Below are positions 1-7,770 of a stretch of 64,000 nucleotides of DNA, piece after piece; position 1 is the first letter of the stretch, and every line of letters starts with the position of its first letter. The notes under the pieces were generated by a model. That model saw only the letters and a list, made by a program, of their open reading frames with translations, ran no database searches and was not told where the DNA came from. The translations under genes and the position numbers were made by a program. Source of the stretch: Pseudomonas citronellolis (lineage in GTDB: Bacteria; Pseudomonadota; Gammaproteobacteria; Pseudomonadales; Pseudomonadaceae); assembly GCF_900112375.1 (NCBI RefSeq), contig NZ_FOLS01000021.1, positions 1-64,000 on the forward strand. The letters are read 5' to 3'.

Positions 1-34
1 TAACCGATACTAATTGCCCGTGAGGCTTGACCAT
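1..34 (+). rRNA. 23S rRNA, 3' end (partial)
   Basis: The first bases match the conserved 3' terminus of proteobacterial 23S rRNA, including the CCGTGAGGCTTGACC block that corresponds to the end of the E. coli molecule. Only about 34 bases lie in the window; the rest of the operon is upstream. The exact 3' end is set by analogy and could differ by a few bases. Confidence 0.85.
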
Positions 35-166
35 ATAACACCCAAACAATTTGTGTGTTAGACGGTGAAGTCGACGAACCGAAAGTTCGTGAGAACCGCA
101 AAGAAGACCTGTCACATACCCGAATCAGGGTGAGCGTGAGCGCAAGCCACGAGCATCCGAAAGAAT

Positions 167-285
167 TGCTTGACGACCATAGAGCGTTGGAACCACCTGA
201 TCCCATCCCGAACTCAGCAGTGAAACGACGCATCGCCGATGGTAGTGTGGGGTTTCCCCATGTGAGAGTAGGTCATCGTCAAGCA
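167..285 (+). rRNA. rrf: 5S rRNA
   Basis: A full-length 5S gene of about 119 bases. It begins TGCTTGACGACC and ends with the pairing segment GGTCATCGTCAAGC, so the terminal helix closes. The internal blocks CCCGAACTCAG and GGTAGTGTGGGG are the usual Pseudomonas 5S signatures. It lies about 130 bp after the 23S end on the same strand, as the last gene of the rRNA operon. No tRNA follows it. Confidence 0.95.
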
Positions 286-292
286 CCTATCC

Positions 293-334
293 CAAAACCC
301 CTGATCAGCCTGGCTGGTCGGGGGTTTTGCTTTT
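293..334 (+). terminator. Rho-independent terminator of the rRNA operon
   Basis: A stem AAAACCCC / GGGGTTTT surrounds a TGATCAGCC-GGCTGGTC-type inner helix and is followed by GCTTTT. It begins about 8 bp after the 5S end, as expected for the rRNA operon terminator. Confidence 0.85.
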
Positions 335-375
335 GGGGCGGAAAAGCCGGGGCGGCGGCGCCAGGCAGGCCTCCC

Positions 376-700
376 GTAGGAGCGGACCTTGTCCGCGATA
401 GCCGGCGGTCCCGGCGCGATTCGCGGATGAGATCCGCTCCTACGCCGCCCCACCTGCGCCATTCCCCTTGTAGGCGCGCGCCCTGCGCGAATCGCGATGG
501 GTATCGCTGCGCTCAACACCATCCTACGAGGGCGTGTCTCCTGCGCCCGTAGGAGTAATTGTCTACAGGCTGTAGTGCTCTTCGTAGGAGCGAGCTTGCT
601 CGCGAACAAGCCCCGTCGCGGAGTCCGTTCGCGAGCAAGCTCGCTCCTACGAGAAGACATGTTCGCCGGCAATATGGGGCGCTCCTACACGGAACGCCCC
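376..700. repeat. REP-type palindrome cluster in a gene-free stretch
   Basis: The interval 335-710 has no convincing gene but holds several palindromic repeats. At 376-443 a GTAGGAGCGGACC unit faces its inverted copy TCCGCTCCTAC. At about 470-530 there is a mixed unit ending in CATCCTACG. At 584-650 a GTAGGAGCGAGCTTGCTCGC unit faces an inverted copy. The same families recur across the window. ORFs read through this interval are repeat translations. Confidence 0.8.
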
Positions 701-710
701 CGCCCTGGCC

Positions 711-1460
711 CTAGTTCAGCTCTACCTTCTCCCCCTTCGCACTCAACTGCTCGAACGCCTGGTCCAGGCGCTGGCGGAGTTGTTCGGCATCGGGCGTGCG
801 GCGGGAGACGATGAGCTTGAGCGGCAGGCGGTAGAGGGTGTCGTAGGCCAGCGGCGGCAGGCCGGCGGCGTTGCGGGCTTCTTCCACCGGGGCCTGGTAG
901 TCCAGCAGGTAGTCGCCGCGGTCGCGCAGCAGCATCTGCAGCGCCGCGCTGTGGGTGGTGGTGCGGTGGACCTCCAGGTTGAGCCGCGGGTCGTCCAGCA
1001 ACTGGGTGGCGGGCCGCCAGTAGCTGTAGCCGCTGATCAGGATCACCCGGCTGCCGGCCAGGCCCTGGGGCAGGCGCGGGGCGGGTTGGGACGCCAGGCG
1101 ATAGAGGTTGAGGGTGACCTGGCCGAGCACGTGCTCGCACTCCAGGGTGCTTTCGGCCAGTTCGGGCTTGCCGGGCGCCCCGGCCCACAGTTGCACGCTG
1201 CCGTCGCGCAGGCCCTGGTAGAGGCGGGCACTGGGCAGGGCCCGGAGTTCGGCGCGGTAGCCTGCCTGGCGCAGCAGCTTGCGGATCAGCTCGGCACCTT
1301 CGCCCTGGGTGCTGCCGTCATCGTCGGTATAGATGTACGGCGGGAACTCGTAATAGCCGACCGCCAGCGACTGGGGGCCACCGGCCGGGCCTGGCAGGGC
1401 ATGGGCCAGCGACGCCGGAAGCAGCGACGAGGCCAATGGGAACAGGAGTTTCTTGAGCAT
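711..1460 (-). CDS. Periplasmic substrate-binding protein, family 3 type
   Basis: A 249-residue protein with a Sec signal peptide (residues 1 to about 21, KK then a hydrophobic core ending AHA). The mature part has the look of a bacterial extracellular solute-binding protein family 3 domain: the GYYEFPPYIY opening near residue 35 and an AELIRKLL helix. No permease or ATPase gene is next to it, so it is either an orphan binding protein or one of the many Pseudomonas stand-alone SBP-3 proteins. The ligand cannot be told from sequence; polar amino acids are usual for the family. It runs divergently from the SDR gene at 1669. Confidence 0.75.
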   Translation of the reverse strand: MLKKLLFPLASSLLPASLAHALPGPAGGPQSLAVGYYEFPPYIYTDDDGSTQGEGAELIRKLLRQAGYRAELRALPSARLYQGLRDGSVQLWAGAPGKPELAESTLECEHVLGQVTLNLYRLASQPAPRLPQGLAGSRVILISGYSYWRPATQLLDDPRLNLEVHRTTTHSAALQMLLRDRGDYLLDYQAPVEEARNAAGLPPLAYDTLYRLPLKLIVSRRTPDAEQLRQRLDQAFEQLSAKGEKVELN

Positions 1461-1668
1461 TGCTGCGCCGCACCTTTATCGTTCTTGTGTTGGTGTCTGC
1501 ATTGAGCATGAGTCGCCAACCGGGGCTTGTCCAGTCCGCGGCCGGCAAAGCGGCGGCGACATTCAAGGGCTGCGACCAGCGGCACAAGGGGCAGCCGAAG
1601 CGTGACCGCCACGGGGCTATGCTTGAGGGGCAGCCGGCCGCACCCGGGCCTGGCCGAGGGCTCTGCAC

Positions 1669-2508
1669 ATGCCACGCAAGGTCTTCTCCAGCAAGGTCTA
1701 CCTGCACAAGACGGTCCTGGTGACCGGCGGCTGCTCGGGCATCGGCCGTGCGCTGGTCTTGCGCTTCGCCCAGGCTGGCGCCAGGCCGGTGATCCTCGAC
1801 CTGGACCAGGCCGCGCTCGACAGCCTGGTGCAGCACCTGCAGCAGCACCTCAACGTCGAGGCCCTGGGGCTGCGCTGCGACATCACCGAGCCCGCCGCGG
1901 TGGAGCAGGCCGTAGCCGTCGCCATCGAACGCTTCGGCGGCATCGACGTGCTGATCAACAACGCCGGCATCACCCACCGCAGCCTGTTCGCAGAGACCGA
2001 CCTGAAGGTGTTCCAGCGGGTGATGGCGGTGAATTTCTACGGCGCCCTGCATTGCACCCGGGCGGCCTTGCCCAGCCTGATCGCCCGCCAGGGGCAGATC
2101 GTCGTGCTCAGTTCGCTGACCGGCTTCGCCCCCTTGCTCTATCGCAGCGCCTACAACGCCAGCAAGCATGCCCTGCATGGCCTGTTCGACACCCTGCGCA
2201 TGGAACTGGAGGGCACCGGCGTCTCGGTGACCCTCGCCTGCCCCGGCTTCACCGCCACCGACCTGCGCAAGAACGCCCTGGTCGGCGACGGCTCGGTTAT
2301 CCGCCAGCCGGCCGTGGTGCTGGGCAGCGAAGTGGCTTCCCCGCGCGACGTGGCCGAGGCGATCTACCAGGGCGCCCTGCAGCGCAAGCGCCTGCTGGTG
2401 CTGTCCAACGTCAACTGGCGCGCGCGCATCCTGGCCCGTTACTGCCCCTGGCTGTTCGAGCGCCTGCTGGTGCCGCGCATGTCCGGGCTGAAGCCGAGCC
2501 GGCGCTGA
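1669..2508 (+). CDS. Short-chain dehydrogenase/reductase
   Basis: A 279-residue classical SDR, expected to be a cytoplasmic NAD(P)-dependent oxidoreductase. Visible motifs are the cofactor-binding TGGCSGIG at residues 19-26, NNAG at 97-100, a serine pair near 148-149 and the catalytic YNASK at 162-166. The C-terminal tail after residue 240 is basic and hydrophobic (ARILARYCPWLFERLL), as in SDRs that act on lipids or retinol-like substrates and touch membranes. No neighbour hints at a substrate. The start is the ATG at 1669. Confidence 0.85.
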   Translation: MPRKVFSSKVYLHKTVLVTGGCSGIGRALVLRFAQAGARPVILDLDQAALDSLVQHLQQHLNVEALGLRCDITEPAAVEQAVAVAIERFGGIDVLINNAGITHRSLFAETDLKVFQRVMAVNFYGALHCTRAALPSLIARQGQIVVLSSLTGFAPLLYRSAYNASKHALHGLFDTLRMELEGTGVSVTLACPGFTATDLRKNALVGDGSVIRQPAVVLGSEVASPRDVAEAIYQGALQRKRLLVLSNVNWRARILARYCPWLFERLLVPRMSGLKPSRR

Positions 2509-2518
2509 GCCGGGCCCG

Positions 2519-2944
2519 TCAGTGGGTGTGCGGCACGGCCTTGCCCAGGTCCCAGAAGGTGGCCTCGATCTTGTGCCCGTCCGGGTCGCGGACGAAGCAG
2601 CCGTAGTAGGGCTCGCCATAGTGCGGGCGAGGGCCCGGAGCGCCATCGTCGTGACCGCCGGCGGCCAGAGCGGCGGCGTGGAAGGCATCCACCGCTTCGC
2701 GGCTGTCGGCGATGAAGCCTATGTGGGTACCGTTGCCGACGCTGGCGGGGGCTCCGTCCAGCGGCGTCTGCACCCAGAACTCCGGGAACTCGCGGCCATA
2801 GGCCACGGCGCCGGGGTGTTCCATCACCCGGCGGCAGCCGAGCGTGGCCAGCACCGCGTCATAGAAGGCGCGGGCGCGGTCGTAGTCATTGGTGCCGATG
2901 GACACGTGGGAGATGCAGCTCGGCGGGCTGTTGTCGTCGCTCAT
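2519..2944 (-). CDS. VOC-family (glyoxalase/bleomycin resistance fold) protein
   Basis: A 141-residue single-domain vicinal oxygen chelate protein. It opens with the typical HVSIGTNDYDRARAFYDAVL strand-helix pattern and ends with a RDPDGHKIEATFW strand that carries the last metal-ligand glutamate. His13 and the late Glu are the likely metal ligands, but the reaction is unknown. It converges on the SDR gene with a 10-bp gap. Confidence 0.8.
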   Translation of the reverse strand: MSDDNSPPSCISHVSIGTNDYDRARAFYDAVLATLGCRRVMEHPGAVAYGREFPEFWVQTPLDGAPASVGNGTHIGFIADSREAVDAFHAAALAAGGHDDGAPGPRPHYGEPYYGCFVRDPDGHKIEATFWDLGKAVPHTH

Positions 2945-3002
2945 GGCAGGTTCCTGGCGCGGTCGGGAGAGACAAGGTTAGCCGCCCGCGCCGGAGCCTG
3001 CC

Positions 3003-3656
3003 TCAGGCTTCCTCGCGCTCCGGGCCGAGGATGTAGATGCGGTAGGCGGCGACGGTCAGCAGCAGCTGGAAGAAGCCGCTGAGGGCGCTAAGCGCCAGGC
3101 TGTAGCCGAGGGCGTTCTCGCTCAGTTGCTCGATCCAGCCCTGCAGGGCCCAGGTGGGGGCGAGGATCACCAGCACGGTGCTGAGCAGCAGGAAGAAGTG
3201 CCCGCCGGTGAGGCGGAAGCTCTCGCGCATGGCATCGATCGGGCGCAGGCCGCGCTTGACCAGCAGCACCTCGGCGAAGGCCAGCTTGATCATCACGTAG
3301 ATGCCCGGCAGCACCATCAGCGACAGGCCGATGACGATCAGCAGCGAACTCAGCGCCGAGAGCAGGGCGAAGGCCGGCCACAGGCGCAGCGCCGCGCGCC
3401 ACAGCTCGCCGACGCCGCGCTGGCGGCCCTCGCCGAAGTCGACCAGGTAGAGCAGCAGGCTGGCGGTGTAGATGGGGTAGAAGATCAACCCGGCGGCCAT
3501 GCCCCAGGGCGCGAACTGCTGGGAATTGGCGGCCATGCTCAGCTGTTGCTGGGTGAGCGTCTCCAGGACGATCCAGGGCAGGCAGAGCGGCAGCAGCGTG
3601 CCGATGTGGCGGCTGAAGAAGTACCAGGTATCGCGCAGGATGGAGATGGGATTCAT
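3003..3656 (-). CDS. YciC/UPF0259-like inner membrane protein
   Basis: A 217-residue multi-span membrane protein with about five or six hydrophobic segments, including LLPLCLPWIVL, LIVIGLSLMVLPGIYVMIKL and FFLLLSTVLVILAPTWAL. The MNPISILRDTWYFF start and the PGIYVMIKLAFAE segment followed by amphipathic RPIDAMRESFRLT are characteristic of the YciC family. The start was put at 3656 rather than the upstream in-frame ATG at 3683 because family members begin with MN(P)I. Function is unknown. Confidence 0.75.
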   Translation of the reverse strand: MNPISILRDTWYFFSRHIGTLLPLCLPWIVLETLTQQQLSMAANSQQFAPWGMAAGLIFYPIYTASLLLYLVDFGEGRQRGVGELWRAALRLWPAFALLSALSSLLIVIGLSLMVLPGIYVMIKLAFAEVLLVKRGLRPIDAMRESFRLTGGHFFLLLSTVLVILAPTWALQGWIEQLSENALGYSLALSALSGFFQLLLTVAAYRIYILGPEREEA

Positions 3657-3828
3657 CGGCTCGTCTAGGGGACCAGGTGGCAATCGACTCTAACCCAAGC
3701 CCGGCGGCGCAGGCCAGAGCCCCCGCCAGCGCGGATGAAGAAGTTTTCATCGACCGGAACTTGTTTTTTCTCCGGCCGATCCAATCTAGTGATGCGTTCC
3801 CTCCCCCGGTGCTCACTCGAGGCCCCAG

Positions 3829-4563
3829 ATGAATTCCGAAGAGCAAACCCTGATCGATGGCCTGTTCACCCGCCTGCAGGAAGCCGAGCGGCAAACCGCG
3901 CCGCGCGACGCCCAGGCCGAGGCGCAGATCAACCAGCACCTCGTGCGCCAGCCGGCCGCGCCCTACTACATGGCGCAGGCGATGCTGATCCAGGAGGCGG
4001 CGATCAAGCGCCTGGACCAGCGCGTCAAGGAACTCGAAGCCCAGGTCGCCAGCCTGCAGCAGAACCGCCCCAGCAGCGGCGGCTTCCTCGCCGGCCTGTT
4101 CGGCGGCGGCCAGCGCGAAGCGGCGGCGCAGCCCCAGCAAACGCAACAGCGCCCGGACGGCTGGGGCCAGACGCGCTTCTCCCATCCCGGCGCCAATGCC
4201 AGCTACGCCAGCAACCCCAACGACTTCCGCCCCGCCGCGCCCCAGGCCGCTCCCGCCCAGGGCGGCGGCTTCCTGCGTGGCGCCCTGCAGACGGCGGCAG
4301 GCGTGGCCGGCGGGGTGATGGTGGCGGACCTGCTGACCAACATGTTCCACCACTCGCAGCCGCAGGAAATCGTCGAGGTGATCCAGGAAGAGGTTCCGGC
4401 CGAGCGTTTCGACCCGCAATCCTCCGGGCTGGACGACTCCAGCCAGTCCTCCCTCGATGGTGATCGCTACGCCGACAACGGTTTCACCGACACCGGCTAC
4501 GACGATGGCGGTTTCGCCGACGACTCCAGCTTCTTCGACGACGACGGCGACATGTTCAGCTGA
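3829..4563 (+). CDS. DUF2076 family protein
   Basis: A 244-residue protein. Residues 1-75 form an acidic helical segment (NSEEQTLIDGLFTRLQEAE, later AIKRLDQRVKELE), then comes a Gly/Gln/Ala-rich stretch with GGFLAGLFGGG and GGGFLRGALQTAAG. The C-terminus is strongly acidic (DDSSFFDDDGDMF). This is the layout of DUF2076 proteins, some of which were described as periplasmic ligand-binding sensors, but there is no signal peptide here. It is a single-gene unit. Function is not predicted. Confidence 0.75.
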   Translation: MNSEEQTLIDGLFTRLQEAERQTAPRDAQAEAQINQHLVRQPAAPYYMAQAMLIQEAAIKRLDQRVKELEAQVASLQQNRPSSGGFLAGLFGGGQREAAAQPQQTQQRPDGWGQTRFSHPGANASYASNPNDFRPAAPQAAPAQGGGFLRGALQTAAGVAGGVMVADLLTNMFHHSQPQEIVEVIQEEVPAERFDPQSSGLDDSSQSSLDGDRYADNGFTDTGYDDGGFADDSSFFDDDGDMFS

Positions 4564-4568
4564 TCGAT

Positions 4569-4593
4569 AGCCCCGCGCCGACGACGCGGGGCT
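4569..4593 (+). terminator. Hairpin after the DUF2076 gene
   Basis: A perfect 9-bp stem AGCCCCGCG / CGCGGGGCT with a 7-base loop starts 5 bp after the stop codon. There is no T run, so termination efficiency is uncertain. Confidence 0.5.
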
Positions 4594-4650
4594 GGCGGTG
4601 CGGCGGTGGGCTGCGATAATGCGCGTCCACCGCCTGATCCGGAGCCGCCG

Positions 4651-5127
4651 TTGAAAACCCTCGCCCTGTTCGCCGATGTGCAGAACCTCTACTACACGGT
4701 TCGCCAGGCCTACGGCTGCCATTTCAACTACGCCGCCCTGTGGAGCGAGTTGAGCCGCGAAGGCCGCATAGTCGAGGCCTACGCCTACGCCATCGACCGT
4801 GGCGACCCGCGCCAGCAGCAGTTCCAGCAGATCCTCCGCAACCTCGGTTTCGAGGTGAAGCTCAAGCCCTACATCCAGCGCAGCGACGGCTCGGCCAAGG
4901 GCGACTGGGACGTGGGCATCACCATCGACGTGCTCGACGCCGTGGCGCGGGTGGACGAGATAGTGCTGTGCTCCGGAGACGGCGACTTCGACCTGCTGCT
5001 GCAACGCGTCCGCGCCCAGGGCAAGACCGCCGCCGCCTATGGCGTGCCGGGCCTGACCGCGCAGGCGCTGATCCGCTCGGCGACGCGCTACGTGCCCATC
5101 GAGGGCGAGCTGCTGCTGCGCCACTAG
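4651..5127 (+). CDS. NYN/LabA-like PIN-fold protein
   Basis: A 158-residue protein of the NYN (LabA/DUF88) group, PIN-fold predicted metal-dependent RNases. The opening LALFADVQNLYYT carries the first conserved Asp, KGDWDVGITIDVLD the second acidic cluster, and VLCSGDGDFDLLL the SGDxDF motif. The start is set at the TTG at 4651, about 7 bases after GGAG, because it gives MKTLALFAD. The longer reading from 4606 adds a Pro-rich tail with no family match. It is followed 45 bp later by the helicase gene, so the two may form an RNA-related pair. Confidence 0.8.
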   Translation: MKTLALFADVQNLYYTVRQAYGCHFNYAALWSELSREGRIVEAYAYAIDRGDPRQQQFQQILRNLGFEVKLKPYIQRSDGSAKGDWDVGITIDVLDAVARVDEIVLCSGDGDFDLLLQRVRAQGKTAAAYGVPGLTAQALIRSATRYVPIEGELLLRH

Positions 5128-5172
5128 CGGCTACAATGCCGGCCATTCCCCCTTCCGTTGCGTGAGTGCTCC

Positions 5173-6507
5173 ATGACCTTCGCCGCCCTCGGCCTGATCG
5201 AACCCCTGCTGCGCGCCCTCGACGGCCTCGGCTACCAGAACCCGACCCCCGTGCAGGCCCAGGCCATCCCCGCCGTGCTCAAGGGTCGCGACCTGCTGGC
5301 CGCGGCGCAGACCGGCACCGGCAAGACCGCCGGCTTCGCCCTGCCGCTGCTGCAGAAGTTGCTGCAGGAGGGCCCGCAGGTGGCCGCCAACTCGGTGCGC
5401 GCCCTGGTGCTGGTGCCCACCCGCGAGCTGGCCGAGCAGGTGCACGACAGCTTCCGCGCCTATGGCCAGCACGTGCCGCTGCGCACGGCGGTGGCCTATG
5501 GTGGGGTGAGCATCAACCCGCAGATGATGAAGCTGCGCAAGGGCGTCGACGTGCTGGTGGCCACCCCCGGGCGGCTGCTCGACCTGTACCGGCAGAACGC
5601 CCTGAAATTCACCCAGCTGCAGGTGCTGGTGCTGGACGAGGCCGACCGCATGCTCGACCTGGGCTTCGCCCGCGAGCTGGAAGAAGTGTTCGCCGCGCTG
5701 CCGAAGCGGCGCCAGACATTGCTGTTCTCCGCCACCTTCTCCGAGGCGATCCGCCAGATGGCCGGCGGCCTGCTGCGCGACCCGCTGTCCATCGAGGTGG
5801 CGCCGCGCAACACCGCGGCGAAGACGGTGAAGCAGCAACTGATCACCGTGGACAAGAAGCGCAAGGCCGAGCTGTTCCTGCACCTGCTGCAGGCCCGCCG
5901 CTGGCGCCAGGCCCTGGTGTTCGCCAAGACGCGCAAGGGCGTCGACGAGCTGGTCGGCGTGCTCCAGGCCGAAGGCATCGCCGCCGACTCCATCCACGGC
6001 GACAAGCCGCAGCCGGCGCGCCTGCGCGCACTGCAGCGGTTCAAGGACGGCGAGGTGGACTTCCTGGTGGCCACCGACGTCGCCGCCCGCGGCCTGGACA
6101 TCGACCAGATGCCGCTGGTGGTCAACTTCGACCTGCCGATCGTCGCCGAGGACTACGTGCACCGCATCGGCCGCACCGGCCGCGCCGGCGCCAGCGGCCA
6201 GGCCCTGTCGCTGGTGTGCGCCGACGAAGTGCAGCAGTTGGCGGCCATCGAGACGCTGATCGGCCAGACCCTGCCGCGCAGCGAGGAAGAGGGCTTCGAG
6301 CCGGACCACCGGGTCCCGCAGACCGCGCCCGGCGGGCAGGTGCTGAAGAAGCCGAAGAAACCCAAGCAGCCCAAGGTGCCTGCGGCCAAGCCGGGCAATA
6401 TCCACCTGGGCGACCTGCTGGCCGACAAGCCGCAGGTGAAGGCGGTGCGCAAGGCGCCGGGCTTCGCCAAGGCGCCGTCCGGCAAGGGCAAGCCGAAGGG
6501 CCGCTGA
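5173..6507 (+). CDS. DEAD-box RNA helicase, RhlE-like
   Basis: A 444-residue ATP-dependent RNA helicase. Motifs in order: Q motif around 21-30, Walker A AQTGTGKT at 45-52, PTRELAEQ, DEAD at 155-158, SAT near 186, and the helicase C-terminal HRIGRTGR at 330-337. After residue 380 there is a Lys/Pro-rich basic tail (KKPKKPKQPK) typical of RhlE-type proteins and likely to bind RNA. The ATG at 5173 is chosen over the TTG at 5158. Several RhlE paralogues exist in Pseudomonas, so the precise symbol is left open. Confidence 0.9.
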   Translation: MTFAALGLIEPLLRALDGLGYQNPTPVQAQAIPAVLKGRDLLAAAQTGTGKTAGFALPLLQKLLQEGPQVAANSVRALVLVPTRELAEQVHDSFRAYGQHVPLRTAVAYGGVSINPQMMKLRKGVDVLVATPGRLLDLYRQNALKFTQLQVLVLDEADRMLDLGFARELEEVFAALPKRRQTLLFSATFSEAIRQMAGGLLRDPLSIEVAPRNTAAKTVKQQLITVDKKRKAELFLHLLQARRWRQALVFAKTRKGVDELVGVLQAEGIAADSIHGDKPQPARLRALQRFKDGEVDFLVATDVAARGLDIDQMPLVVNFDLPIVAEDYVHRIGRTGRAGASGQALSLVCADEVQQLAAIETLIGQTLPRSEEEGFEPDHRVPQTAPGGQVLKKPKKPKQPKVPAAKPGNIHLGDLLADKPQVKAVRKAPGFAKAPSGKGKPKGR

Positions 6508-6641
6508 GGGCGAGCACGGGGCAGGGCGCCTCGCGTTGGTGCGCCGGCCCCTCGGCCTTGCCGCTGCGGGCCACGGCTGGCGGGCTTTCAGGATACTGGC
6601 GCAAAACCTGCATTTCCGTGCGCAATTCTGAACGCCTATAG

Positions 6642-6660
6642 TGTGTGCACTGCGCACACA
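6642..6660. promoter_or_regulatory. Palindrome upstream of the LuxR-type regulator
   Basis: A perfect 7-bp inverted repeat TGTGTGC-ACTGC-GCACACA lies 17 bp before the ATG at 6678. Placement and symmetry fit an operator, perhaps for autoregulation. No factor can be assigned. Confidence 0.35.
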
Positions 6661-6677
6661 ACAAGAACGACAGCCCT

Positions 6678-7496
6678 ATGCGCCACAAGGAACTCAAAGC
6701 CTGGACCGCCGGGCTCGCTCAGCTGCTCCCGCTCGCCCCCGGACGCCCGCGCCTGCTCGGCCTCAGCCAGTGGCTGCAACAGGCCTGCCCGGTGGACCAC
6801 TTCGTGCTCTTCGTCTACGAGGGCAACCACCGCCCGTTGGACCTGTTCGACACCTTCCCGGCGGACGTGCGCCACGTCTACGTGCAGGACTACCAGGTCG
6901 GCCCCTACCTGCTCGACCCCTTCTACCTCGCCTGCACCCGCAACCAGGCGCCGGGCCTGTGGCGCCTGCGCCAGTTCGCCCCGGACCACTTCTACCTGGG
7001 CGAGTACTACCAGACCTACTACCAGCAGACCGGCCTGACCGAGGAGATCGCCTTCTTCGTCGACCTGGCCGGCGGCGCCAAGGCGGTGCTGTCGCTGATG
7101 CGCAAGACTTCGAGCCCGGCCTACAGCCGTGACGAGATGCAATTACTGGACTGCGCCCGCCCGGCGGTGGAGCAGGTGGTGCGCGAGGCCTGGGAACTGC
7201 GCCGCGCCCAGCCGCGCCCGGCGCAGGACCTGGACTACAAGATCCGCGAGGCCTTCGACCAGTTCGGCGCGCAGCTGCTCACCGCGCGCGAGCAGGAGAT
7301 CGTCCAGCTGCTGCTGCGCGGCCACTCCAGCGCCTCGGTGGCCGAGCAACTGGACATCAGCCCGGGCACGGTGAAGATCCACCGCAAGAACATCTACGCC
7401 AAGCTCGGCATCGGCAGCCAGTCGGAGCTGCTCGGCCTGTTCATCCGCGAGCTGGCCGGGCAGGACGACGCCGGCGACCTGCGCGCCACGGGCTGA
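6678..7496 (+). CDS. LuxR-family transcriptional regulator
   Basis: A 272-residue regulator. The C-terminus (about residues 205-265) is a LuxR/GerE helix-turn-helix with TAREQEIVQLLLRG, SVAEQLDISPGTVKIHRKN and YAKLGI. The N-terminal ~190 residues, rich in aromatics (YQDYQVGPYLLDPFYLA in outline), resemble the sensory part of Pseudomonas LuxR-type proteins next to amine transporters, not a classic autoinducer or receiver domain. It lies 275 bp before the ABC importer operon in the same direction and probably controls it (inference from position). The in-frame ATG at 6645 lies inside the palindrome, so 6678 is preferred. Confidence 0.85.
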   Translation: MRHKELKAWTAGLAQLLPLAPGRPRLLGLSQWLQQACPVDHFVLFVYEGNHRPLDLFDTFPADVRHVYVQDYQVGPYLLDPFYLACTRNQAPGLWRLRQFAPDHFYLGEYYQTYYQQTGLTEEIAFFVDLAGGAKAVLSLMRKTSSPAYSRDEMQLLDCARPAVEQVVREAWELRRAQPRPAQDLDYKIREAFDQFGAQLLTAREQEIVQLLLRGHSSASVAEQLDISPGTVKIHRKNIYAKLGIGSQSELLGLFIRELAGQDDAGDLRATG

Positions 7497-7515
7497 CCGC
7501 CGGCGCCATGCCCAT

Positions 7516-7647
7516 GTAGGAGCGCGCCCTGCGCGCGAAATCGCGGGCAGGGCCCGCTCCTACAGGTTCATCGCTATCCGCCGTTGCCCATGGTCGCGCG
7601 GCCTGAGGCAAGGGCGTCTTTTCGTAGGAGCGAGCTTGCTCGCGAAC
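7516..7647. repeat. REP-type repeats between regulator and ABC operon
   Basis: At 7516-7563 there is an imperfect palindrome, GTAGGAGCGCGCC facing GGCCCGCTCCTAC. At 7624-7647 there is a single GTAGGAGCGAGC unit. The remainder of 7497-7770 carries no gene. Confidence 0.75.
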
Positions 7648-7685
7648 ATCTCCGTGCCGATGCGGTAGGCCGTGCGCCCGGCATC

Positions 7686-7701
7686 TATCCCCCGAGGGAT
7701 A
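7686..7701. promoter_or_regulatory. Candidate operator before the ABC importer operon
   Basis: The inverted repeat TATCCC-CCGA-GGGATA lies about 70 bp before the ATPase start codon, in the only repeat-free part of the gap, next to an AT-rich ATATATAC run. It is a plausible binding site for the adjacent LuxR-type regulator. This rests on position and symmetry only. Confidence 0.3.
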
Positions 7702-7770
7702 TATACACCCCGAAAGCCCCATTGCTAGCGTGGATGCCAACAAGAACAGCCACCGAAGGGGCGTGCGGCG

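Noticed and set aside
36..166. Possible tRNA in the 23S-5S spacer
   Set aside because: No cloverleaf or T-loop GGTTCGANTCC sequence could be found.
55..552. An ORF covering the 5S gene
   Set aside because: It is translated rRNA and terminator sequence.
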